In this document: positions 1 to 7,739 of the stretch, piece after piece
Position numbering within the stretch: the stretch's first letter is position 1
Layout of the letters: every line of letters begins with the position of its first letter
Source of the DNA: Cesiribacter sp. SM1
GTDB taxonomy: Bacteria > Bacteroidota > Bacteroidia > Cytophagales > Cyclobacteriaceae
Direction of reading: 5' to 3'
Assembly (NCBI RefSeq): GCF_020178975.1
Contig: NZ_JAHXBU010000046.1
Coordinates: 219,401 to 283,400 of the forward strand
DNA: 64,000 nt
The notes under the pieces: generated by a model
The model's input: only the letters and a program-made list of their open reading frames with translations
Databases searched by the model: none
What the model was told of the DNA's origin: nothing
Program-made: the position numbers and the translations under genes

Positions 1-329
1 GCATGGAAAACCTGATAGAGGGAGACCTGCCCCGGGGAAGAAAAGTAGTGGTGATTGAGGACCTGATCTCCACAGGTGGCAGCTCATTAAAAGCTGCCGA
101 AGCCCTGCAAAAACATGGATGCCAGGTGTTGGGCATGGTAAGTATTTTTACCTATGGCTTTGAGGTGGCCAGGCAAAACTTTGCTACCGCTGGTATTCCC
201 CTGCACAGCTTAAGCAACTACCAGCTCCTGATTGAAGAAGCCCAGTCCATGGGCATGATTGGTGCTGCAGAAACAGAATCCCTGCAGGAATGGCGCAGCC
301 AGCCCGATCAGTGGGGTAGAGACAAATAA
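1..329 (+). CDS. pyrE: Orotate phosphoribosyltransferase, C-terminal part (truncated by window start)
   Basis: PyrE joins orotate to PRPP to make OMP in pyrimidine synthesis. Only the last ~108 residues are visible; the reading frame is open to the left edge, so the true start lies outside. The diagnostic PRPP-binding loop VVVIEDLISTGGSS is at visible residues 15-28 and is followed by the helix and strand expected of type I phosphoribosyltransferases (KAAEALQKHGCQVLGMVSIF). The family is usually about 205-215 residues, so roughly half is missing. The gene converges on the minus-strand TIGR02757 gene with 29 bp between the stops; no strong terminator is seen there. Another type I PRTase is possible but less likely. 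Confidence 0.88.
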   Translation, partial: MENLIEGDLPRGRKVVVIEDLISTGGSSLKAAEALQKHGCQVLGMVSIFTYGFEVARQNFATAGIPLHSLSNYQLLIEEAQSMGMIGAAETESLQEWRSQPDQWGRDK

Positions 330-358
330 AATGATCAGAACGGGTTAAGTGGGGAGGC

Positions 359-1141
359 TTAGGGCATGCCGAAGCCTTCTTCTATGCCCAGCCCGAAGAG
401 TGCAAAATCGTAGCGCACAGGGTCATGCGGATCCAGGCTGCGCAGGTGGCCTGTAAGTTCAAGAGCTGTTTGCCAGCTGCTGCCCTTGCGGGTAATCAGT
501 CTGAGGCTGCGGGCTACACGCTCCACATGCACATCGCAGGGGCAAACCAGTTGTGCCGGAGATATTCTATTCCAGAGCCCAAAGTCTACACCTTTGTTGT
601 CCTTGCGTACCATCCAGCGCAGGTACATATTAAGCCTTTTACATGCCGAATTTCTGGCAGGTGTGGCAACATGCTTTCTGGTTCTGTCGGGGGCATCGGG
701 CAGGCTAAAGAACAGCTTATAGAAGTGAACGAGACCCTCTTCTACAGTATCGGCACCTTTTTGCAGACCCATCAGAAAGGCGTCTTCCAGGGAATTGTGC
801 TGCTTATAATACCAGGATAGAAAATAGACAAAATAGAGCAGGTCTGTATCGTTGAAAGTACGGTGGCAGAAACCCTGCAGGCGCCGCAGGTCATCATCTG
901 TGTGGTGCAGCATAAAATCATGGGGGGCATCATCCATCAGGGCCATCAGCTGCCTGCATTTGCTAAGGATCATGCTGCGCCTGCCCCAGCCCAGGGTAGC
1001 CGCAAAAAAGCCACTGATTTCAATATCCTGTAGCTTGCTGAAGGAACGCGGTATGGCGATGGGATCGTTGGGAATAAAGGAGGGCTGGTTATACAGAGAG
1101 GCCTTTTCATCCAGGAATCTCTTTAGCTCTATTTTATTCAT
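359..1141 (-). CDS. TIGR02757 (DUF2400) family protein
   Basis: 260 residues if translation starts at the ATG at 1141 (MNKIELKRFL...). An in-frame start 33 bp further upstream would overlap the preceding gene. The protein matches by recognition the TIGR02757/DUF2400 family, common in Bacteroidota, with conserved features such as FFAATLGWGRRSMI near the N-terminus, a GFCHRTF segment, and a C-terminal region resembling helix-hairpin-helix DNA glycosylases (PCDVHVERVARSLRL). The biochemical role of the family is not established as far as I know. No signal peptide or membrane segment is seen, so it is probably cytoplasmic. It lies 13 bp downstream of the unknown membrane protein gene and may be co-transcribed with it. 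Confidence 0.82.
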   Translation of the reverse strand: MNKIELKRFLDEKASLYNQPSFIPNDPIAIPRSFSKLQDIEISGFFAATLGWGRRSMILSKCRQLMALMDDAPHDFMLHHTDDDLRRLQGFCHRTFNDTDLLYFVYFLSWYYKQHNSLEDAFLMGLQKGADTVEEGLVHFYKLFFSLPDAPDRTRKHVATPARNSACKRLNMYLRWMVRKDNKGVDFGLWNRISPAQLVCPCDVHVERVARSLRLITRKGSSWQTALELTGHLRSLDPHDPVRYDFALFGLGIEEGFGMP

Positions 1142-1154
1142 AACACTTCCTGAT

Positions 1155-1700
1155 TCAGGGCAGCTGGTCTGCATCTACCATCAATCGTTTTTCCTGCTCG
1201 TCTTCCTTCCAGATTACCTCTACCCTGTCATGATCATGTTCCTTTACCTCCCAGTAAAAGGTAGGCATGGTAGCAATAAGCAGCGGTGAATCAAGCCCCG
1301 GCTTTACATATACCAGTTCAAACTGTTCCAGCTCATGTTCTGCAATGGTTGGCCAGCGCTGTAATATAAAGCCCTCTCCCATGGGCACGGCAAAATCGCT
1401 CCAGTAACTATGCTGCATATCCTTAATAGCAGGCGATGAGCGGTAATTATAGAGCACAGGTCCAAACTGCACCTCATGCACCGCTTTTCTGCTTAGGTAT
1501 AGCCCATGGTGGCTGGTAAAAGGCTGCCAGCCGTCGGTAGCGCTTTCAGTTGTTTCGGTATTTGCTGCAGCAGGAGCAAATAACTTTGAAATAGCAGAAA
1601 TCACGCTTACCAGGCCTATAAAAAGCAGTGAGAATAAGGTGATAAAAGGGTAGAATATTACAAAAAGCACTTGCCAGGCTTTTTTATAGAAGGTACTCAT
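1155..1700 (-). CDS. Hypothetical membrane-anchored protein
   Basis: 181 residues, not recognised. Residues ~9-42 are a long hydrophobic stretch (VLFVIFYPFITLFSLLFIGL...) that could be one long or two short membrane segments. It is followed by an Ala/Thr-rich linker and a soluble domain of about 130 residues rich in aromatic residues (WQPFTSHHGLYLSR, YNYRSSPAIKDMQHSYW). The C-terminal part alternates charged and hydrophobic residues (FYWEVKEHDHDRVEVIWKEDE), suggesting beta strands. It sits between the LysM protein gene (separated by a terminator at 1768-1792) and the TIGR02757 gene, so it probably heads a two-gene unit. Function unknown; the ORF is well formed and has a sensible start. Confidence 0.7.
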   Translation of the reverse strand: MSTFYKKAWQVLFVIFYPFITLFSLLFIGLVSVISAISKLFAPAAANTETTESATDGWQPFTSHHGLYLSRKAVHEVQFGPVLYNYRSSPAIKDMQHSYWSDFAVPMGEGFILQRWPTIAEHELEQFELVYVKPGLDSPLLIATMPTFYWEVKEHDHDRVEVIWKEDEQEKRLMVDADQLP

Positions 1701-1767
1701 TGGCAGAATAAAGCAATTATACGTATGCTAGGAACAGTAACGGACTAAAATGGTTCCCGTAACACAA

Positions 1768-1792
1768 AAAGCCCCACCAGGGGCGGGGCTTT
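1768..1792 (-). terminator. Rho-independent terminator after the LysM protein gene
   Basis: An 11-bp stem (AAAGCCCCGCC with GGTGGGGCTTT on the minus strand, one G-T wobble) with a 3-nt loop, followed on the minus strand by TTTTTG. It lies 17 bp past the stop of the LysM/DPBB gene and separates it from the next gene. Confidence 0.8.
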
Positions 1793-1809
1793 AAGATAGT
1801 ACAAATTTC

Positions 1810-2937
1810 TTAAGGTACATAAGTTAAGCGCACCGGTACTTTTTCGCTGTAGGCACCCAATTTTTCATAGGCCTTGCGCGACAGCTTGATAAGCACTTTG
1901 TCGTTTGGTGCTGTAGCCGGCAATTTGCCAACAACCCGAACAAACACACTAAGGTTATTCATTTCGTTGTGCACCTGCATGATGGTGCCAATTGGTGCAG
2001 TACGGTGCAGGGCCAGGTATTTCTTGGTGTTCAGCGAGTCGTCAATGGTCATGGCCATGCCCATTTCTGTGATTTTGCGAACGCTGCCTTTCTCCATGGT
2101 AGAGGTTTCCAGCTCTTCCTGGCTTTGATCGCCAACCTGCGCTATTGCAATAGGGTTGGTATTATAACCATACTCCTTGGGTTTCTCTTCCTCCACCCCG
2201 TTACGCACTACCCTGTCAGTACTTTTGCGGGGCAGCCCTTTGGCAATGCCCACCACCAGTTTCTGGCCAATGCCCAGGTTATCGGTAACCAGCTGGTTCC
2301 ACTCCCGCACCTGTGCAACATTGGTATCGTACATTTTAGCAATACTGTAGAGAGTCTCCTGCTCCTCTACGGTGTGCACTATTTTGCCTGAAAAGTCAAT
2401 CCTGGCCTGCTGCTGTGCAGGTGTAGGCGCTGTATTACCGGGCCTGTTAACGCTGGCTGTAGTACTGCTGCCTGCGGCCGATGCTGTAGCATTTGTGGCA
2501 CTGGCCGGCCTGTTTACCCGAAGGCGGTCTCCCGGGCTAATGGAGTTACCGGCAATATTATTCCATTGCTTGAGCTCCTCTATGCCAACATTGTATTGCC
2601 TGCTGATGCTGTAAAGTGTTTCTTTAGGCTCCACCGTATGGAACCTGCCGTTTGCAGCAGTAGCAGCCTGGTTAGGCCTGGTGTATGGTACTTTGATGAT
2701 GGTACCAACTTTTAAACCTGTTTCAGTTTCAGGATTAACCTTTACCAGGTCGGCAACGGATAGGTTGTATTTATTGGCAATTCCGAAAAGTGTTTCTTTT
2801 GGTTCTACCCGGTACAGTACATAAGTTTTACCGTTCACAACTTCTGTACCTACAGAATCCTTCAGTAGCAGCACGCTGGCTTGTGCAACCATTATGCTTC
2901 CCAACCAAAGTATAAAAAAGGCAGTAAGTCTTTTCAT
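1810..2937 (-). CDS. Secreted triple-LysM protein with C-terminal RlpA-like double-psi beta-barrel
   Basis: 375 residues from the ATG at 2937, which directly precedes a signal peptide (MKRLTAFFILWLGSIMVAQA). An earlier ATG at 2955 overlaps the upstream stop as ATGA; the purine-rich GAGGGGAG just before 2937 favours the later start. Three LysM modules lie at ~40-84, ~100-142 and ~187-229, each with the (E)TLY/FSIA/S core, joined by Ala/Thr/Pro-rich linkers. Residues ~285-375 resemble the RlpA-type DPBB fold (APIGTIMQVHNEMNNLSVFVRVVGKLP). Likely an envelope protein that binds peptidoglycan glycan strands; RlpA proteins cleave denuded glycan, but the catalytic Asp/His of that family are not evident here, so a binding or structural role is equally possible. 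Confidence 0.85.
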   Translation of the reverse strand: MKRLTAFFILWLGSIMVAQASVLLLKDSVGTEVVNGKTYVLYRVEPKETLFGIANKYNLSVADLVKVNPETETGLKVGTIIKVPYTRPNQAATAANGRFHTVEPKETLYSISRQYNVGIEELKQWNNIAGNSISPGDRLRVNRPASATNATASAAGSSTTASVNRPGNTAPTPAQQQARIDFSGKIVHTVEEQETLYSIAKMYDTNVAQVREWNQLVTDNLGIGQKLVVGIAKGLPRKSTDRVVRNGVEEEKPKEYGYNTNPIAIAQVGDQSQEELETSTMEKGSVRKITEMGMAMTIDDSLNTKKYLALHRTAPIGTIMQVHNEMNNLSVFVRVVGKLPATAPNDKVLIKLSRKAYEKLGAYSEKVPVRLTYVP

Positions 2938-2951
2938 ATGCTCCCCTCTGT

Positions 2952-3773
2952 TCATTGTAGGTTATAGCCTTTTAAACATGAACTGTTTTCTATAAAAAAT
3001 AATTGCTGATTCCACACCATAAATGTCTCGGATCCGGGTTTATGCAGGTCTGATGCCATTATTTGCTGTAAAAGAAGGTTTCCTTCTGCATCGAAGACTG
3101 CAATCTGATTTGCCATTTTTTCTCCATCTGCAGTATAGAAAGAAATCGCCATTTTATCAAAAACATGTAAGTATTCACAACTTTTTAGAGCCTCCGCCCC
3201 CAGGTACATTTGCAGGAATTCTGCCACTGTGCTGAAATGAGTTTCCCCCTCTTCAAAAACAGCGGGTAATAATAAATTATTATGCTGTGGTCCGGAAACA
3301 TCTGCTGCTGCTCTAAGCTTTTCCACAGCCTGCTCATCCAGATCCTGTACGCTGCCATCCAGTAAATGAATAGCTGCCCACCCCTCTTCTTCGCCTTCGC
3401 CTTCTCCTGTTCTGCCCACACTCACCTCCTTTGCAAAAAACACATGCCGGTAATTGCTTACGGCCCAGAGCACTTCCTGGTTTTGGGCTGCGAGCGCCAC
3501 GGTGGTTACATTTGCAGGATTCTCCAGGTCATCAAACTGCTGAAAAAGCAGCACATTTCCCTGGCATGCCACTAGGTTGGTGAGCAACCCACCCTCCAGG
3601 CTTAATCCTTCAAAAATTACCCTATCTTGCAAAGGTTGCAGATATGCAAAGCTGACCTCCTGTAATTGGTTCCTGACCTCCAGCGCCAGGCTGCTGTTCA
3701 AAGAATCGGCTTTTATCTGCCAGATTCTGCCAGGAGCCTGATAAGAAAAGCTAAGAGGCAATTGTTGCGGCAA
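2952..3773 (-). CDS. DUF4905 family protein
   Basis: 273 residues. The reading frame has no ATG near its N-terminus; the best start is the TTG at 3773, and no upstream ATG or GTG is seen before the neighbouring nfeD start. The sequence resembles the Bacteroidota-specific DUF4905 family: repeated short beta-rich segments (PGRIWQIKADS, NVLLFQQFDDLENP, LFFIENSSCLKGYNLQ) that suggest a WD/propeller-like fold. No signal peptide. Its stop overlaps the longer LysM ORF as ATGA, so the two genes are probably one transcript. The function of DUF4905 is unknown to me; family assignment is from memory only. Confidence 0.62.
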   Translation of the reverse strand: MPQQLPLSFSYQAPGRIWQIKADSLNSSLALEVRNQLQEVSFAYLQPLQDRVIFEGLSLEGGLLTNLVACQGNVLLFQQFDDLENPANVTTVALAAQNQEVLWAVSNYRHVFFAKEVSVGRTGEGEGEEEGWAAIHLLDGSVQDLDEQAVEKLRAAADVSGPQHNNLLLPAVFEEGETHFSTVAEFLQMYLGAEALKSCEYLHVFDKMAISFYTADGEKMANQIAVFDAEGNLLLQQIMASDLHKPGSETFMVWNQQLFFIENSSCLKGYNLQ

Positions 3774-3824
3774 GGCTTTTTGAGTAAATTTCTGTAAAAT
3801 TAATTTATTTACGCGCCAAAAAAA

Positions 3825-5198
3825 ATGATTTTCAAAAGCTTAATCCCCCCGGCTTTAAAGTGCCTGTTTTTTTTGCTGGCAGGACTTTCTATGCTGACGG
3901 TGCAGGCACAAATTATGCCGCCCAATGTACAAACAAGGGTGCTGGTGGTAAAAATAGCCTCTGAAATCGACCCGCGTACAAACCGCTATACCGAACTGGC
4001 GCTGGAGGAAGCAACAGACTGGAACGCAGACATCATCATACTGGAGCTTGATACCTATGGTGGCCTGGTAACGGATGCCGATGAGATCCGCACCCGCCTG
4101 CTGGAGTATGAAATTCCTATCTGGACCTTTATCAACAAAGATGCCGCCTCTGCCGGTGCCCTTATAGCCATAGCTACCGATTCAATATATATGGCCCCCG
4201 GCGCCAGCATAGGTGCCGCTACGGTGGTGCAGCAAACGGGAGAAGCCGCCCCTGATAAATACCAGTCCTATATGCGTTCCATTATGCGCTCTACCGCAGA
4301 AGCCAACGGGCGCGACCCGCGTATTGCCGAAGCCATGGTAGATGAAAACCTGGAAATTGAAGGTGTTAGCAAGCAGGGCGAGGTGGTTACTTTTTCTACT
4401 TCAGAAGCTATTAAATGGGGCTTTGCAGAAGCACAGGTAAGAAGTATTGAAGAGATACTGGAGCGTAACGGTGTTACAGACTATGAGATCAAAACTTTTG
4501 AGCTTAGTACCACCGAAAAGATTGTTTCTATATTCATCAATCCTTTTATCAGTGGTATTCTAATACTGATCATCATTGGCGGACTTTATTTTGAGCTGCA
4601 AACGCCTGGAATAGGCTTTCCCCTGCTGGCAGCCGTAATTGCTCTGGTCCTCTACCTGGTGCCCTACTACCTGAACGGACTGGCCGACCACTGGGAAATT
4701 ATACTGTTCTTTGTAGGCATTGCACTTATTGCCGCAGAGATTTTTGTGATACCCGGGTTTGGCATTGCCGGCATCAGCGGCTTTATTCTTACCCTGGGCT
4801 CGCTCATTCTCATCATGATCGGCAACGACTGGTTTGATTTTGAATTTGTAGCCGTTTCGCAGGTGTTCAAAGCTTTACTAACTGCCACTGCAGGTATGCT
4901 TGGCGGTGTTGTACTAATTGTGTTTGGTGGCATTCGCTTTGCCGAATCAAAAGCATTCAACAGGGTTGCGCTGCAGGATACTCAGGACAGAAAAAAGGGC
5001 TATACTTCTTCCTTTAGAGAACAGTCGCTGATAGGCCTCACCGGTGTTTCCTATACAGTGTTGCGCCCCTCCGGTAAGGTCATGATAGCCGACAATATTT
5101 ACGATGCCTACACCCGCGGTGAGTACATTGCACAAGGCGAGCAAATTGTAGTAACTGAAGATACAGGCTCTACGTTAAAGGTGCGAAAAGCAATATGA
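3825..5198 (+). CDS. nfeD: NfeD family membrane-bound serine protease (S49-like/NfeD fusion)
   Basis: 457 residues. An N-terminal signal sequence (to ~residue 28) is followed by a ClpP-class protease domain with the nucleophile motif DAASAGALIAIA (Ser109). Four or five membrane segments span ~232-365 (e.g. GILILIIIGGLYFELQTPGIG, AEIFVIPGFGIAGISG), and the C-terminus is a soluble NfeD OB-fold domain (LIGLTGVSYTVLRPSGKVMI). This is the long NfeD1b type. In archaeal homologues the protease clips stomatin. No stomatin/flotillin gene is adjacent here; instead the stop overlaps the kdsB start as ATGA, implying translational coupling with envelope lipid synthesis. Confidence 0.9.
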   Translation: MIFKSLIPPALKCLFFLLAGLSMLTVQAQIMPPNVQTRVLVVKIASEIDPRTNRYTELALEEATDWNADIIILELDTYGGLVTDADEIRTRLLEYEIPIWTFINKDAASAGALIAIATDSIYMAPGASIGAATVVQQTGEAAPDKYQSYMRSIMRSTAEANGRDPRIAEAMVDENLEIEGVSKQGEVVTFSTSEAIKWGFAEAQVRSIEEILERNGVTDYEIKTFELSTTEKIVSIFINPFISGILILIIIGGLYFELQTPGIGFPLLAAVIALVLYLVPYYLNGLADHWEIILFFVGIALIAAEIFVIPGFGIAGISGFILTLGSLILIMIGNDWFDFEFVAVSQVFKALLTATAGMLGGVVLIVFGGIRFAESKAFNRVALQDTQDRKKGYTSSFREQSLIGLTGVSYTVLRPSGKVMIADNIYDAYTRGEYIAQGEQIVVTEDTGSTLKVRKAI

Positions 5199-5953
5199 AA
5201 ATACTGGGAATAATACCTGCCCGCTGGGGCAGCAGCCGCTTTCCGGGCAAGGCACTTGCCGATATCGGGGGCACACCAATGGTAGTGCGTGTATGGCAAC
5301 AGGTGCAGCAGTGCCCTGAGCTAAGCAAGGTAGTAATAGCAACCGATTATGAAGCCATCGCCAAGGCTGCTACCAAAGCCGGGGCTGCCGTCTGCATGAC
5401 CAACAGCCACCACCCAAGCGGTACCGACCGCTGCGCCGAAGCCCTGCAGCAACAGCAGGAGCAGTACGATTATGTGATCAACATACAGGGCGATGAGCCA
5501 TTTATCGATCCCAGGCAGATAAGTCTGCTGGCAGATCTGCTGGATGGAGAAACACAGCTGGCAACCCTCATCAAACGCATCTGCCATGCTGATGATCTCT
5601 TCAGCCCCAATGTGGTGAAAGCGGTAACCGATCAAAAGGGGCAGGCGCTCTACTTTAGCCGGGAGCCTATTCCGCATTTGCGCAATGTACCCCGCTCAGA
5701 GTGGCTGGAGCAGCACCTGTGGTTCAAGCATATTGGCATTTATGCCTACCGCTCCGATATTCTGCAGGAAATAACCAAGCTGCCCCAGGGCTGGCTGGAA
5801 AATATAGAATCGCTGGAACAGCTCCGCTGGCTGGAGGCTGGTTACCGCATCCGCACTGCCGAAACCCAGCTGGAAACTTCCGGTATCGACACCCCCGAAG
5901 ACCTGGAGCGGGCCTTAAGGCTGCTCAAGAACCAGGAAGAGCTAAAGGCTTAG
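5195..5953 (+). CDS. kdsB: 3-deoxy-manno-octulosonate cytidylyltransferase (CMP-Kdo synthetase)
   Basis: 252 residues, the usual length. KdsB activates Kdo with CTP before its transfer to lipid A. Signature segments are the N-terminal nucleotide-binding IIPARWGSSRFPGKAL (residues ~5-20), INIQGDEPFID for metal and sugar binding, LATLIKRI, and the FKHIGIYAYRSD and IDTPEDLER motifs near the C-terminus. The start overlaps the nfeD stop by 4 bp, and the gamma carbonic anhydrase gene begins 1 bp after its stop, so all three are likely one operon. Presence of KdsB indicates that the organism makes Kdo-containing lipopolysaccharide or lipooligosaccharide. Confidence 0.96.
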   Translation: MKILGIIPARWGSSRFPGKALADIGGTPMVVRVWQQVQQCPELSKVVIATDYEAIAKAATKAGAAVCMTNSHHPSGTDRCAEALQQQQEQYDYVINIQGDEPFIDPRQISLLADLLDGETQLATLIKRICHADDLFSPNVVKAVTDQKGQALYFSREPIPHLRNVPRSEWLEQHLWFKHIGIYAYRSDILQEITKLPQGWLENIESLEQLRWLEAGYRIRTAETQLETSGIDTPEDLERALRLLKNQEELKA

Positions 5954-5954
5954 C

Positions 5955-6470
5955 ATGAAAATTGGCAAAGATGTTTTTATAGCCCATACTGCCACTGTTA
6001 TCGGTAATGTGGTACTCGAGGATGAAGCCTCGGTATGGTTTGGCGCTATCGTAAGGGGCGATAGTGACCAGATCCATATAGGTGCCCGCACCAATCTGCA
6101 GGATGGTGTAATTATTCATGTAGATCCCGGTGTTCCGGTAAGGCTGGGTAATGATGTAGTGGTGGGGCATGGAGCTATTATACATGGCGCTACCGTGGGC
6201 AACTGCTCACTGATAGGCATGCGGGCAACGCTGCTGAATGGTGTAAAGATTGGCCGGGGCTGTATCATTGGCGCCCACAGCCTGCTAACGGAAGGCGCCG
6301 AAATACCGGATAATTCGCTTGTGATGGGCACTCCCGGCAAGGTGGTAAGAAGCCTTACTGCAGAGCAGGTGGAACGTATCAAGAAAAATGCTGCCCATTA
6401 TGTAGCCCTGGCCAAACGCTACCAGCAGGGCGAGCTGGAGATTTACCAGCATCAGTCCAAATCTAACTAA
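5955..6470 (+). CDS. Gamma carbonic anhydrase family protein (left-handed beta-helix)
   Basis: 171 residues. The hexapeptide-repeat pattern (VVLEDEASVWFGAIVRGD, GARTNLQDGVIIH, VVVGHGAIIHGATVG) forms a left-handed beta-helix trimer. The three zinc-ligand histidines of the YrdA/PaaY/Cam group are seen in IIHVD, VGHG and IIHGA. A C-terminal helix (LTAEQVERIKKNAAHYVALAKRYQQ) is typical. Many members of this family have weak or no measured carbonic anhydrase activity, so catalytic function is an assumption. It follows kdsB by 1 bp and ends the operon at a hairpin at 6476-6501. Confidence 0.9.
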   Translation: MKIGKDVFIAHTATVIGNVVLEDEASVWFGAIVRGDSDQIHIGARTNLQDGVIIHVDPGVPVRLGNDVVVGHGAIIHGATVGNCSLIGMRATLLNGVKIGRGCIIGAHSLLTEGAEIPDNSLVMGTPGKVVRSLTAEQVERIKKNAAHYVALAKRYQQGELEIYQHQSKSN

Positions 6471-6475
6471 GCAAT

Positions 6476-6501
6476 GAAGCCCCGCCAAATGGCAGGGCTT
6501 C
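6476..6501. terminator. Bidirectional terminator between convergent genes
   Basis: Imperfect 12-bp inverted repeat GAAGCCCCGCCA / TGGCAGGGCTTC with one mismatch, followed on the plus strand by TTTG. It sits between the carbonic anhydrase stop (6470) and the stop of the minus-strand gene at 6529. Confidence 0.65.
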
Positions 6502-6528
6502 TTTGTATCTCTTATAGATTGATGAAAA

Positions 6529-7581
6529 TTACTTGCTGAATGCCTCTACATTGTTGTTCATATCGCTGCCATAAACCGGGAAGCTGATCTTGATGAGTGC
6601 ATACATCCCCTGCCCTTTTACACCCGGACGGTAGCCCAGCTCACCATTGTAGGCCCAGCTAAGGTTGCGGTTAAATTTGCCATCAATACCAGCCCTGAAA
6701 CCAAAGAAGTTCTTCCCTAACTCTGCAGTGCTGTAGGGCACAGATAAAGGATTGGTCGGGTCAGGTCTGTAGAAAACATCTTCATAGGTAATGCTGCCGG
6801 CAAACAGAACATCTGCATAAACCGTCAGGATCAGGTCTTTCACCAGGTCGTCATAAGTACGGTCGGGGTTTATGGCAAAGTTCTTGATCCAGGCATAAGA
6901 TCCACCCACATAACCACCCTTAACCTGTGCTCCTATAAAAGGATTCAGGTCCGGACCTTCAGGCCGTCCGTCGGTCCAGTCGTTAGGCAATGCGGCACCC
7001 TCAACATTGTTCAGGGTTATTTCACCTGCATCGTACATCCTGTCCAGGTCTACGGTAGTCTGGTAGTAATAACCACCACCGCGTATGCCTATAATTTTTC
7101 TTACCTTGGTCTGCACCTTAGATTTATCTGGCACCATTGAGGCCCATTTGGCACCTGCATAGCGCTTGGAATAGAGGTAAATCAGGCTTTCCACATCTTC
7201 TTCAGTGTCCTTGAAATGGTAGGTACCCCCAATTTCAGCATAGCTGAAAACAGTATGCCTGTTCTGGATCTCGGTAGAATTGTTGAAAGCTACATTGCGC
7301 TGAAGATCCAGGTGGCGGCTGTAGGGCGAGCGGAAGTGAGCCCTGAAGTCGGCCTTATCTTTCCAGTAATAGCTGGCTTCCAGGCCATAGCCAATGTTGG
7401 TATTAGTTCTGAACAACTCGGTGTAGATGGGCTGAAAACCAATCCACAGCTTATTGATTTCATAGGGCGCATCGTAAATAGTCTCAAAAGTGAGAATCTT
7501 ATCTTCGTTGCGTCTGCCCTGGGCTAAAAGCTCGCCTGCCAGTAACAGGGTAAGGGTAAGGAGCAGCGTAATTTTTTTCAA
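6529..7581 (-). CDS. Putative outer-membrane beta-barrel protein, unknown function
   Basis: 350 residues with a clear signal peptide (MKKITLLLTLTLLLAGELLAQ). The mature part is rich in alternating aromatic/hydrophobic stretches (NIGYGLEASYYWKDKADFRAHF, RGGGYYYQTTVDL, KGGYVGGSYAWIKNF, FFGFRAGIDGKFNRNLSWAY, MYALIKISFPVYG), the pattern of barrel strands, including a strand close to the C-terminus. I do not recognise a family. It is a single gene flanked by convergent and divergent neighbours, with a terminator just past its end. Most likely an outer-membrane protein of the Bacteroidota type, but the barrel is inferred from pattern only. Confidence 0.6.
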   Translation of the reverse strand: MKKITLLLTLTLLLAGELLAQGRRNEDKILTFETIYDAPYEINKLWIGFQPIYTELFRTNTNIGYGLEASYYWKDKADFRAHFRSPYSRHLDLQRNVAFNNSTEIQNRHTVFSYAEIGGTYHFKDTEEDVESLIYLYSKRYAGAKWASMVPDKSKVQTKVRKIIGIRGGGYYYQTTVDLDRMYDAGEITLNNVEGAALPNDWTDGRPEGPDLNPFIGAQVKGGYVGGSYAWIKNFAINPDRTYDDLVKDLILTVYADVLFAGSITYEDVFYRPDPTNPLSVPYSTAELGKNFFGFRAGIDGKFNRNLSWAYNGELGYRPGVKGQGMYALIKISFPVYGSDMNNNVEAFSK

Positions 7582-7704
7582 AGCAGATATAGGCTAGCGT
7601 TATACAAGGCGTTTTGGTCTATTCAGGTTATAAATATACAAAGCGGCTATGTATGAGGGCCGTTAATGCAATATTTTCAGCCATTTTGCATTTTTCCGGG
7701 CTAC

Positions 7705-7736
7705 TTGCACAACAACAGAAGAATGCGTAATTTTTG
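7705..7736 (+). promoter_or_regulatory. Candidate promoter of the DUF3667 gene, 3 nt before the start codon
   Basis: TTG at 7705-7707, a 20-nt spacer, then TAATTTTTG at 7728-7736, close to the Bacteroidota TTTG-N19-TAnnTTTG promoter but one base longer in the -7 box. The ATG follows after only GTA, which would leave little or no 5' UTR. Confidence 0.4.
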
Positions 7737-7739
7737 GTA

